Below, one piece after another: positions 43,328-51,745 of a stretch of DNA of 64,000 nucleotides. The stretch's first letter is position 1. Each line of letters starts with the position of its first letter. The notes under the pieces are model-generated. The model made no database searches. It saw nothing but the letters and a program-made list of their open reading frames with translations, and was not told the DNA's origin. Source of the DNA: Bacillota bacterium (GTDB taxonomy: Bacteria > Bacillota > Clostridia > Acetivibrionales > DSM-1351); contig JAEWSZ010000002.1 in NCBI GenBank assembly GCA_023397905.1, positions 21,342-85,341 on the forward strand, given 5' to 3'. The translations under genes were made by a program, and so were the position numbers.

Positions 43328-44350
43328 ATGGGGAGAGTCGTCTGCTTCGGAGAAATAATGCTGAGATTGAATCCCGAGGGTTATCTCAGATTTTCGCAGG
43401 CCAATAAGTTTGAGGCGTCCTATGCGGGGGGAGAAGCCAATGTCGCGGTTTCCCTTGCAAATTACGGCCTGGAGGCCTCATTTGTGACAAGGCTTCCTGA
43501 TAATGATATTGCCGCGGCCGCCATACGTGAACTTAAAGGGAACGGTGTATATACCGGTGATATAGTATCCGGCGGGGACAGACTGGGTGTCTATTTTGTG
43601 GAAAAGGGTGCGTCCCAGCGGCCGTCAAAGGTGATTTATGACAGAAAGTGGTCGTCTGTTTCCACGGCTTCGGAGTCGGAATTTGATTGGGAAAAAATTT
43701 TTGACGGAGCCCAATGGTTCCATTTCACAGGTATAACGCCGGCCCTTGGGGACAATGTGGCAGGGATTTGTCTTAATGCCTGCAAAATTGCCAGAGCGAA
43801 AAATATTTCCATAAGCTGCGACCTCAACTACAGAAAGAACCTATGGACGGGTGACAAGGCCGGACAGGTAATGTCGGAACTGATGGAATACGTGGATGTG
43901 TGTATCGCCAATGAAGAAGATGCGGAGATGGTTTTCGGCATTAAAGCCGGCAATACGGAAGTAAATGAAGGAAAGTTGGATCACGAGAGCTATAAAAGTG
44001 TTGCAAAGCAGCTGTCGGAGCGATTTGGGTGTTCAAAGGTGGCCATTACCCTCAGGGGGAGTATTACTGCCAATGACAATCAGTGGGCGGGCATGCTGTA
44101 TGATGGGAACAACTGCTACTTCTCTAAAAGTTATTTAATACACATAGTTGACAGAGTGGGCGGAGGGGATTCCTTCGGCGGAGGACTTATCTACTCCCTG
44201 ATCAACGGAGCGGACCCTCAGGAGGCTATAGAATTTGCTGTTGCGGCGTCATGCCTTAAGCATACCATAGAGTTTGATTTCAACCAGGTGGATATATGGG
44301 AAGTGAGAAAACTCATGGCGGGAGACGGTTCGGGAAGGGTGCAGAGGTAA
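43328..44350 (+). CDS. kdgK: 2-keto-3-deoxy-sugar-acid kinase (PfkB/ribokinase family)
   Basis: This is a 340-residue PfkB-type kinase. ATG 43328 lies 7 bases after GAGGTG; ATG 43313 would overlap the eda stop and that site. CFGEIMLRLNPEGYLRFSQA, the substrate-binding SYAGGEANVAVSLANYGL and the catalytic VGGGDSFGGGLIYSL (Asp as base) identify a KDG/KDGal kinase. It makes the phosphorylated 2-keto-3-deoxy acid used by the aldolase upstream. A galactonate dehydratase follows, so the physiological substrate is probably 2-keto-3-deoxygalactonate. Confidence 0.9.
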   Translation: MGRVVCFGEIMLRLNPEGYLRFSQANKFEASYAGGEANVAVSLANYGLEASFVTRLPDNDIAAAAIRELKGNGVYTGDIVSGGDRLGVYFVEKGASQRPSKVIYDRKWSSVSTASESEFDWEKIFDGAQWFHFTGITPALGDNVAGICLNACKIARAKNISISCDLNYRKNLWTGDKAGQVMSELMEYVDVCIANEEDAEMVFGIKAGNTEVNEGKLDHESYKSVAKQLSERFGCSKVAITLRGSITANDNQWAGMLYDGNNCYFSKSYLIHIVDRVGGGDSFGGGLIYSLINGADPQEAIEFAVAASCLKHTIEFDFNQVDIWEVRKLMAGDGSGRVQR

Positions 44351-44371
44351 AAGGGCTTGTACAATTCATAG

Positions 44372-44390
44372 GAGTCAATATAGTTGACTC
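44372..44390 (+). promoter_or_regulatory. Palindrome upstream of dgoD
   Basis: GAGTCAA (44372-44378) and TTGACTC (44384-44390) flank a 5-base centre in the 66-base gap between kdgK and dgoD. It could be an operator or a short stem-loop; no T-run follows. Confidence 0.4.
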
Positions 44391-44416
44391 TCACATATGG
44401 GGACATGGAGGCTAAA

Positions 44417-45565
44417 ATGAAAATAACTGATCTGAAGCTTTATGTAGTGCAGCCAAGGTGGCTGTTCCTGAAGATTGAAACAGATGCGGGAATTTGCGGC
44501 TGGGGAGAACCGGTGGTTGAAGGACGAGCGGCCACTGTAAAGGCGGCGGTTGAGGAATTGAAATACTATCTGACAGGAAAAAATCCATTAAATATTGAGG
44601 ACCACTGGCAGGTGCTCTACAGGGGCGGCTTTTACCGGGGCGGTCCAGAGGTTATGAGTGCAATTGCGGGAATAGATCAGGCTCTTTGGGATATTAAGGG
44701 CAAATATTTGAATGTTCCGGTCTATGAGCTGCTGGGAGGAGCCTGCAGAGACAGATTGAAGGTCTATTGCTGGATCGGGGGAGACAGGCCCAATAAAATA
44801 AAAGAAGCCGCAAGGGAAAAGTATGAGCAGGGATATTCGGCGGTAAAGATGAATGCAACAGAAGAACTGCATTACATAGACACATTTGACAAGGTTCAGG
44901 CCGTTCTCGACAGGGTGGCGGCCATAAGGGACGAATTAGGATACAAAATGGACATAGCAGTGGATTTTCACGGGCGTGTGCATAAGAGCATGGCAAAGGT
45001 CCTGGCCCATGAACTTGAGCAATTCAGGCCCATGTTTATAGAAGAGCCGGTGCTGTCCCAAAATAATGAAGCATTGAGGGAAATAGCACACCATACATCC
45101 ATTCCCATAGCCACCGGCGAAAGAATGTTCTCAAGATGGGATTTTAAAAACCTGTTAATCGACGGATATGTGGATATCATTCAGCCTGATCTGTCACATG
45201 CGGGAGGGATCAGTGAGTGCAGGAAAATAGCCGCAATGGCCGAGGCTTTTGATGTGACGGTCGCTCCTCACTGCCCTTTGGGGCCTATAGCACTGGCTTC
45301 CTGTGTACAGATGGATATGTGCACGCCAAATGTATTTATCCAGGAGCAAAGCCTGGGAATTCACTATAACAGGGGAGGCGATCTCATGGATTATCTGGCC
45401 GACCCGTCCATTTATGAATATGAAAACGGGTTTATAAAAGTTCCCTACGGGCCGGGACTGGGCATAGAAATTGACGAGAAAAAGGTAATTGAGGCCGGCA
45501 GAACAGGACACAACTGGAAAAATCCCGTGTGGAGGAATTATGACGGGACTGTCGCCGAATGGTAG
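44417..45565 (+). CDS. dgoD: D-galactonate dehydratase
   Basis: This 382-residue enolase-superfamily dehydratase has exactly the length of E. coli DgoD. ATG 44417 lies 5 bases after GGAGG. Long stretches recall DgoD: WLFLKIETDAGICGWGEPVV, GFYRGGPEVMSAIAGIDQAL, QPDLSHAGGISECRKIA and APHCPLGPIALASC. Asp183 and His185 (DFHGR) fall at the E. coli positions for metal ligand and catalytic base, and the second histidine is in APHCPLGP. It converts D-galactonate to 2-keto-3-deoxygalactonate. The galactose-oxidising step that would feed it is not encoded nearby. Confidence 0.95.
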   Translation: MKITDLKLYVVQPRWLFLKIETDAGICGWGEPVVEGRAATVKAAVEELKYYLTGKNPLNIEDHWQVLYRGGFYRGGPEVMSAIAGIDQALWDIKGKYLNVPVYELLGGACRDRLKVYCWIGGDRPNKIKEAAREKYEQGYSAVKMNATEELHYIDTFDKVQAVLDRVAAIRDELGYKMDIAVDFHGRVHKSMAKVLAHELEQFRPMFIEEPVLSQNNEALREIAHHTSIPIATGERMFSRWDFKNLLIDGYVDIIQPDLSHAGGISECRKIAAMAEAFDVTVAPHCPLGPIALASCVQMDMCTPNVFIQEQSLGIHYNRGGDLMDYLADPSIYEYENGFIKVPYGPGLGIEIDEKKVIEAGRTGHNWKNPVWRNYDGTVAEW

Positions 45566-45652
45566 ACATATGAGAAGGCTCCTGACAAATACGGCAGCTC
45601 ATTAACCGGGAAATTCAATAAGAGTTTTATGACATTATGGAGGGAAGATACC

Positions 45653-48600
45653 ATGTACCAAGGATTTCACAAACGTCCCGACTGGGAGAATCAGCATATA
45701 AGGCAGCTAAACAGGGAGAGCGCCCATTCTCCCTGGGGAGCTTATGAAAATGAAAAACAGGCCCTGACATGTGACAGAAATATATCCAGATGGCATATTG
45801 CGCTTGACGGCAATTGGAAATTTTATTTTGCCGGGTCGCCTTCCGAAGTGCCCACGGATTTTTTTAAGCCGGAATATGACATATCGGAATGGAAGGATAT
45901 TATGGTTCCGTCAAATTGGGAAATGATGGGCTATGGCAGCCCCATATATACAAATGTAATGTATCCCTTTGACACGGCAAAAGAAAATGTGCCTTATATG
46001 ACAGAACCTTTCAGAGACAGGAAAAGCGCGTTTTACGAGGCGTTTAACCCACCCTTCGTACAGGAGGAAACCAATAATGTGGGATGTTACCGGAGGACAT
46101 TTAACCTCACTGAAGAGTTTCTGGAGAAAGAGCTTTTTATCAGTTTTGAAGGGGTTGAATCGGCGTTCTATTTCTGGATAAACGGAATTCCTGTGGGATA
46201 TTCACAGGACAGTAAGCTTCCGGCGGCTTTTGATATCACGCCCTATGTTAAAGGCGGTGAAAATATTATAGCGGTGCAGGTATTCAGATTCAGTGACGGC
46301 GTATGGCTTGAAGATCAGGATTACTGGTACCTGTCGGGGATATTCCGCCCGGTGGGAATCTATGCAAAGCCGTTGCAGCATATCAGGGACATAAAAGTCC
46401 AGGCAATTGCCGATGCCCACGGAGAGGGCGGCGAACTCAACGCATGGTGTTTTGTGAACATAAGGGAAGGCTATGCCGGCCACAGTGTAAAAGTCACACT
46501 GTACGATGCGGATATGAATCCCGTATACAAGGGCCGGGGAGAGTTTACTTTAAGCACGCCTGAAAGGGGATACCGGTATCCGGAATACAGGCCTTTGCCT
46601 GAAAAAGGTTCTGTGTTTATTAATGCGAAAATGGATAAAATCAACAAGTGGAACCCAGATACACCATATTTATATACGGCAGTATTCACTTTGACAGATC
46701 CGGAAGGCAGAGAAATTGACTTTGAATCCTGCAAAACAGGATTTAAAAGAGTCGAGATCACAAACAACGTTATTACCTTGAACGGCACCAGATTGATTTT
46801 CCGCGGAATAGACAGGCATGAGCACCATGTTGAAAAGGGCAGGGCCCTGACCAGAGAGCAGATGCTAAAAGAAATTAAGCTTATAAAGCAGTTTAATTTC
46901 AATGCCGTCAGAACCAGTCATTATCCCAATGCCTTTGAGTGGTATGATCTATGTGATGAATACGGCATTTGCGTTGTATGTGAGGCAAATATCGAAACCC
47001 ATGGCCAATATGGAGATCTTGCAGTATCTCCCGAGTGGTCGGAAGCGTTTCTCGAAAGGGCCGTAAGAATGCTGCTGACCCATAAAAATTCCACATCTGT
47101 CATTGGGTGGTCTCTGGGAAATGAGTCGGGAATAGGCCCCAATCACGCGGCAATGGCAAACTGGATACGCGACTATGACAGGACAAGGCTGGTCCAGTAT
47201 GAAAGGGGTGAGCCGGAACAGTACATATCGGATATAAGATGCCCCATGTATCCCACCATTGATAAAATAATCGACCTGCTGTCCGATCCGCGCGATCTCA
47301 GACCCATAGTTCTGACGGAATATGCTTACAATATGTCGAACAGCGGAGGGAACTTTTATAAATACTGGGATGCGGTTGAGCGCTTTGAAAGGTTTCAGGG
47401 GGGATTTGTGTGGGATTTCCAGGATAAAAACTTTATAAAATACGACAGTGATGGAACCAGATACTGGGCATACGGGGAAGATTACCCTGAAATCACCGAT
47501 ATAAGAGTAATATCTTCCACCTGTTCCAATGGGATCATGTTTCCTGACCTCACACCCAAGCCGGCGGCGTACGAAATCAAAAACTGCCAGTCTCCCGTAA
47601 AAATTTATGCTCTGGATATCAAAGCCGGTAAATTCATTTTCAAAAACCGTTGTCATGGCTTTAGCGGGAGTATGTTTAAAATCAAGTGGGAGTTTCTGGA
47701 GAACGGTATTGCTTATAAAAGAGGAAGAGTGGATTGTCCTGATGTGAAACCTATGGAGGACGGGATATTCACAGTGGATACAAGCATAAATACAAAGCCC
47801 GGATCAGAATATTTCATCAATTTTTATATTGTAATTTCTGAAAAACAGTCCTGGTGTGATGAAGGAACGGAATTCTTCAGGACCCAGTTCCCGCTGGGGG
47901 GCAGTATGAGAATGCCTGAGTTTGCCAGTGCTTCCTCAACGCCGGTACTTGATGAAAATCGCGGGGAGGTAGAGATCACAGCCGGAAATGCCGTAATAGT
48001 ATTTGACCGTTTCAGCGGTATGCTCAGCCGGTTTATGCTTGGGGAAGATCCAGTTATTACATCGGGCCCCAGGGAAATCTTTTTCAGGCCGCCTACCTCC
48101 ATAGACAGCGGAAATATAATCGATCCTTTATCCGGCGTCCTTAAGCTCTGGCTTGATTCGGGCTATGACAGGCTTCAGAGGGAATTGCTGGGGTTCAGGA
48201 CATCGGTGCTGTCAGATGGCAATATTCTTGTAAACACAAAAACAAGGCTTTGGGCGGAAGGCTCTGAGGGTGATATTTTATGTGAACTGTCTCATGAGAT
48301 AGATGGGGCCGGCAGACTCAGGACGGATATCACGGTAATTATGGACGGAAATTTGAACCATGTGCCCCGGGTAGGCGTACAATTCATGCTTGATCCTTCC
48401 TTTGAGAAGTTTTCATATTATGGCAGAGGGCCGCTGGAAAATTATTGGGATAGAAAAAGTTGTTCCCTTGTGGCGGAGTACGAGGATACGGTTGACAAAC
48501 AGGCGCTTCCTTTTATTAAGCCCTGCGAATGCGGAGGCAGAGAGGATGTAAGATTCGTACGGTTTTCAAATTGCAGTGGAAAATCCATCCTCTTTTCAAG

Positions 48601-48820
48601 CGACCATCTCTTTCACTTCAATGTCCACCATAGCGACATTGATGATTTTATAAAAGCCGGGCATTTTCATCAGATACCCAGGCACAAGGAAATATTCCTG
48701 AACATGGACCACATCCATGCTGGGCTGGGAGGGGATAACGGATGGACCCCCAACCTGCACAGGGAATTTACCGTTGAAGCTAAAACATACAAATACAGTA
48801 TAATGATCCTGCCCGGATAA
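45653..48820 (+). CDS. lacZ: Beta-galactosidase, GH2 (LacZ type)
   Basis: This is a 1055-residue LacZ-like enzyme. ATG 45653 lies 8 bases after GGAGGG; ATG 45629 is upstream of that site. The five-domain order is clear: sugar-binding jelly roll, immunoglobulin-like, TIM barrel (FRGIDRHEHHVEKG), second immunoglobulin-like, and beta-galactosidase small-chain domain. The acid/base is Glu491 in SLGNESGIG and the nucleophile is Glu556 in LTEYAYN. No signal peptide is present. It would release galactose from imported oligosaccharides once fucose or rhamnose caps are gone. It ends the 20-kb operon and is followed by a terminator (48831-48877). Confidence 0.95.
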   Translation: MYQGFHKRPDWENQHIRQLNRESAHSPWGAYENEKQALTCDRNISRWHIALDGNWKFYFAGSPSEVPTDFFKPEYDISEWKDIMVPSNWEMMGYGSPIYTNVMYPFDTAKENVPYMTEPFRDRKSAFYEAFNPPFVQEETNNVGCYRRTFNLTEEFLEKELFISFEGVESAFYFWINGIPVGYSQDSKLPAAFDITPYVKGGENIIAVQVFRFSDGVWLEDQDYWYLSGIFRPVGIYAKPLQHIRDIKVQAIADAHGEGGELNAWCFVNIREGYAGHSVKVTLYDADMNPVYKGRGEFTLSTPERGYRYPEYRPLPEKGSVFINAKMDKINKWNPDTPYLYTAVFTLTDPEGREIDFESCKTGFKRVEITNNVITLNGTRLIFRGIDRHEHHVEKGRALTREQMLKEIKLIKQFNFNAVRTSHYPNAFEWYDLCDEYGICVVCEANIETHGQYGDLAVSPEWSEAFLERAVRMLLTHKNSTSVIGWSLGNESGIGPNHAAMANWIRDYDRTRLVQYERGEPEQYISDIRCPMYPTIDKIIDLLSDPRDLRPIVLTEYAYNMSNSGGNFYKYWDAVERFERFQGGFVWDFQDKNFIKYDSDGTRYWAYGEDYPEITDIRVISSTCSNGIMFPDLTPKPAAYEIKNCQSPVKIYALDIKAGKFIFKNRCHGFSGSMFKIKWEFLENGIAYKRGRVDCPDVKPMEDGIFTVDTSINTKPGSEYFINFYIVISEKQSWCDEGTEFFRTQFPLGGSMRMPEFASASSTPVLDENRGEVEITAGNAVIVFDRFSGMLSRFMLGEDPVITSGPREIFFRPPTSIDSGNIIDPLSGVLKLWLDSGYDRLQRELLGFRTSVLSDGNILVNTKTRLWAEGSEGDILCELSHEIDGAGRLRTDITVIMDGNLNHVPRVGVQFMLDPSFEKFSYYGRGPLENYWDRKSCSLVAEYEDTVDKQALPFIKPCECGGREDVRFVRFSNCSGKSILFSSDHLFHFNVHHSDIDDFIKAGHFHQIPRHKEIFLNMDHIHAGLGGDNGWTPNLHREFTVEAKTYKYSIMILPG

Positions 48821-48830
48821 TTGTAAATAC

Positions 48831-48877
48831 AAAAAGTCAGTTACCATGGACTTGAAGCCTGCGGTAATTGACTTTTT
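48831..48877. terminator. Bidirectional terminator; dispersed hairpin copy D (reverse)
   Basis: AAAAAGTCAGTTACC (48831-48845) pairs with GGTAATTGACTTTTT (48863-48877) along 15 bp with one G-U pair, ending in a five-T run. Read on the minus strand it begins AAGTCAATTACC, like copies A to C elsewhere in the window. It ends the glycan operon. Confidence 0.8.
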
Positions 48878-49024
48878 GCGTTCCCGGAGGCTGTAAACCT
48901 GCCGCGCAGGCCATATATGCCTCCCTTGCGGCTCATTGACTAGTGTGATATAATACCAGAGGATTAAAACAGATGGGTTTTTACCAAAATTTTCTGATTT
49001 TAAAAATGAAAAGGAGCAATTGTT

Positions 49025-49525
49025 ATGACCTTGTTGGAACAGTGGAGAGAGATTGCCGAGCAGGAAAGGACTCCACAGGCAAATGAAGCTTTTTGGAAGG
49101 AATACTTTTTAAAAGAAAAAGATAATTACGCCTATATATTATCTAACAGTCTTAAGACTTTAAAAGGTGAAATTTCAGGTTTGGCAGAAACATTTAATAT
49201 GGATGCGGTTACCTTTACGGGATTTCTTGACGGGATCAATACCAGCCTTTTAAATGAGATTGATTTGGATACACTGGAAGAATCAACTGCGCTGGACGCG
49301 GAAATAGACTTCGAAAAATTGTACTTTAACATGCTTGATGCCAAGGCTGACTGGCTTTATAATCTGCAGGAATGGGATAATGTACTTTCAGAGGACGCAA
49401 GAAAGGACATTACCAGGGAATTCAGAGCTTCCAAAATGGCTGTGAGCACCAAGGTGGGCAGAAATGATCCATGTCCCTGCGGAAGCGGTAAAAAATATAA
49501 AAAATGCTGCGGAAAAGAGCAATAA
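49025..49525 (+). CDS. SEC-C metal-binding-motif protein
   Basis: This 166-residue cytoplasmic protein starts at ATG 49025 behind AAGGAG. The C-terminus GRNDPCPCGSGKKYKKCCG is a full SEC-C zinc motif, as found at the end of SecA. The N-terminal 140 residues are helical and acidic, with no other motif recognised. Small SEC-C proteins are common in Clostridia; their role is unknown, perhaps binding ribosomes or chaperones. It is monocistronic, with terminators on both sides, and appears unrelated to the flanking sugar operons. Confidence 0.88.
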   Translation: MTLLEQWREIAEQERTPQANEAFWKEYFLKEKDNYAYILSNSLKTLKGEISGLAETFNMDAVTFTGFLDGINTSLLNEIDLDTLEESTALDAEIDFEKLYFNMLDAKADWLYNLQEWDNVLSEDARKDITREFRASKMAVSTKVGRNDPCPCGSGKKYKKCCGKEQ

Positions 49526-49589
49526 TGGGATTCCATGACTGAGCTTTTCGGAACGCAGGAAATATAAACATATAAAAAGCAAAACATTA

Positions 49590-49637
49590 AAAAGGAGCCG
49601 CACACACCGCTTAATAACCGGTGTGTGCGGCTCTTTT
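49590..49637 (+). terminator. Strong terminator after the SEC-C gene
   Basis: AGCCGCACACACCG (49596-49609) pairs perfectly over 14 bp with CGGTGTGTGCGGCT (49619-49632), with A-rich and T-rich flanks (CTTTTG). Confidence 0.85.
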
Positions 49638-49758
49638 GCAGTATGGGACCAATTGCGGGAGAGTGAATTTTATAGAAAGTGTAAAAATCCGGTTAACAGT
49701 TGTGAAAAAAGATAACCAAAAATGAAAAACGTATACTGTACGCTCACAGGACATTAAG

Positions 49759-49764
49759 TATAAT
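49759..49764 (+). promoter_or_regulatory. Putative -10 box of the second importer operon
   Basis: A perfect TATAAT lies 55 bases before the LplB-type gene. No convincing -35 is found at 17 bases (CTGTAC), so the promoter may be activator dependent; the YesM/YesN pair in the operon is the obvious candidate. Confidence 0.45.
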
Positions 49765-49819
49765 GAAGGTGAATCAAGGGAGTACATTAATAGATGTCTT
49801 AAAGGAGTGGTTATAGTAA

Positions 49820-50740
49820 ATGCAGAGAAGTCTACGGCATAAGAGCTTCTTCAGGAAAGAAAATTTGACATTACAGCTGATGGTGTTTCCGGCATTGCTG
49901 GCCATACTGATATTCCAATACCTGCCTATGGCAGGGGTCACAATTTCCTTTATGGATTATTCCATCCCGAGGGGATTTATGGGGAGTACCTGGGTTGGCC
50001 TGAAGCATTTCCAGGAGATGTTTTCCGATAAATATTTTTACCTGGCTCTGCGCAATACGCTTGTAATAAGCTCGCTGGGTTTTATATTCTGTTTTCCGGC
50101 ACCGATTATACTTGCATTGATATTTAACGAATCCCCCTTCGGAAAATTCAAAAAATTCGTTCAAACCAGCAGCTACCTTCCTCACTTCTTGTCATATGTG
50201 GTTGTTGCGTCACTGTGGACCCTGCTGCTGGATAAAAAGGGCCTGATAAACAATCTTCTGATGAACACCGGTATAGTACAGAGCCCTGTTGAGTTCTGGA
50301 CAAACCCTTCCATGTACTGGCCTCTGGCAATATTGCTGAATTTGTGGCAGGGAACGGGCTGGGGCGCCATCATCTATATGGCTTCCATCACCAATCTGAA
50401 TGATGAAGTATACGAGGCGGCCATTGTGGACGGCGCCGGAAGAATGAGGCGGATCGTCAGCATTATCCTGCCTACCATGAAGAGTACCATCATCGTTATG
50501 ATGATATTCAGTATCAGCGGTTTATTCCGCAGCAACTTTGACCAGTCCTACCTTCTCGGAAATCCCTTCAACAGGGACAAATCATACGTACTGGAATATT
50601 ATGTTGTCGATATGGGCTTGAACTTAATGCGGTATTCCTATTCCACTGCCGTCAATTTAGTCCAGTCTGCCATTTCCATCATACTGTTTTTAGCGGCAAA
50701 CCAGATTGCCAGAAAAGTGAATGACAACGGAATAATCTAA
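49820..50740 (+). CDS. LplB-type ABC transporter permease (second locus)
   Basis: This 306-residue permease starts at ATG 49820, with AAAGGAG a little far upstream. The LplB hallmark YLPMAGVTISFMDYSIPRGF and the EAA loop VYEAAIVDGAGRMRRIVSII followed by LPTM are present, with several hydrophobic helices. It opens a self-contained unit: permease, permease, binding lipoprotein, YesM, YesN and a GH101-like enzyme. Confidence 0.93.
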   Translation: MQRSLRHKSFFRKENLTLQLMVFPALLAILIFQYLPMAGVTISFMDYSIPRGFMGSTWVGLKHFQEMFSDKYFYLALRNTLVISSLGFIFCFPAPIILALIFNESPFGKFKKFVQTSSYLPHFLSYVVVASLWTLLLDKKGLINNLLMNTGIVQSPVEFWTNPSMYWPLAILLNLWQGTGWGAIIYMASITNLNDEVYEAAIVDGAGRMRRIVSIILPTMKSTIIVMMIFSISGLFRSNFDQSYLLGNPFNRDKSYVLEYYVVDMGLNLMRYSYSTAVNLVQSAISIILFLAANQIARKVNDNGII

Positions 50741-50762
50741 ATATACGGAAAGGAAGATTGCA

Positions 50763-51662
50763 TTGAAGAACAGCAAAGGGTTTAAACTAAGCACTGAGGA
50801 CTATTTTGTATATGGCGTGTGCACTGTCGTATTGGGGTTTGTACTGCTGCTTACGCTTTACCCCGTATACTATTGTCTCATTTATTCTTTAAATGAAGGA
50901 ACAAATTCCATTCTGGGCAATTTGTACTTTTTCCCCCGCAAGTTCACATTTGAAAATTATATGGTTATTTTCAGGGAAAAAACGCTGGTGTCCGCATTTG
51001 TAGTGACTGTTGCCAGGACTGTTATCGGAACGGTTATGTCGCTTTACATAATGTCTATGGCGGCATATGCTCTGACCAAGCCGCAGCTCAGGTTCAGAAA
51101 ATTTTACTCGGTATTCGGAGTAATATCCATGTACTTTTCCGGGGGTATAATCCCATTTTATATTATACTGAATTATCTGAAGCTCCTGAATACATTCTGG
51201 GTCTATATCCTTCCGGGACTTGTGGGTTTCTTCAATGTCCTGCTGATGATGACCTTTTTCAGGGAGCTGCCGGCCTCGCTGGAAGAATCGGTACAGATCG
51301 ACGGAGCCGGATATTTTACCATTTTCAACAAGATCATACTTCCTCTATCCAAGCCCATACTGGCAACCGTTGCGCTTTTTGTGGCGGTCGGACACTGGAA
51401 TGACTGGTTTTCTGCAGCCTTTTATGTCACGGATGAAAAGCTTATGACACTTCCTACGCTCCTGATGAAGATGATGAATGAAGCGGTTGCCAAAAGCCGT
51501 ATGGAGAGCTTTATACGCAGTTCGTACAGTAAAAGCAACCTGACTATAGAAGCTGTGCGTTACGCCGCACTCATGGTGACGGTTATGCCCATAGCAATGC
51601 TGTATCCGTTTATACAGAAATATTTCATCAGAGGTATGATGGTAGGTTCCATCAAGGCGTAA
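50763..51662 (+). CDS. YtcP-type ABC transporter permease (second locus)
   Basis: This 299-residue partner permease uses TTG 50763 behind AAGGAAG. SLNEGTNSILGNLYFFPRKF and the EAA loop SLEESVQIDGAGYFTIFNKI followed by ILPLSKP are typical, and the ending FIRGMMVGSIKA fits the YtcP group. A 25-base AT-only hairpin (51684-51708) lies between it and the binding-protein gene. Confidence 0.93.
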   Translation: MKNSKGFKLSTEDYFVYGVCTVVLGFVLLLTLYPVYYCLIYSLNEGTNSILGNLYFFPRKFTFENYMVIFREKTLVSAFVVTVARTVIGTVMSLYIMSMAAYALTKPQLRFRKFYSVFGVISMYFSGGIIPFYIILNYLKLLNTFWVYILPGLVGFFNVLLMMTFFRELPASLEESVQIDGAGYFTIFNKIILPLSKPILATVALFVAVGHWNDWFSAAFYVTDEKLMTLPTLLMKMMNEAVAKSRMESFIRSSYSKSNLTIEAVRYAALMVTVMPIAMLYPFIQKYFIRGMMVGSIKA

Positions 51663-51683
51663 GCATCTGAATTCATATGAGTA

Positions 51684-51708
51684 TTTATATAAATATTTTA
51701 TATAAATA
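51684..51708 (+). other. AT-only stem-loop before binding-protein gene
   Basis: ATTTATATAAA (51684-51694) and TTTATATAAAT (51698-51708) form a perfect 11-bp stem with a 3-base loop. It may be a processing site or an operator. Confidence 0.4.
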
Positions 51709-51745
51709 GGTCAGTTATAGTAAATAATTAAAGGAGGATTTAAAA

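Noticed and set aside
46949..47656. Minus-strand frame opposite the beta-galactosidase gene
   Set aside because: It is fully within lacZ coding sequence over the active-site region and has no supporting start signal.
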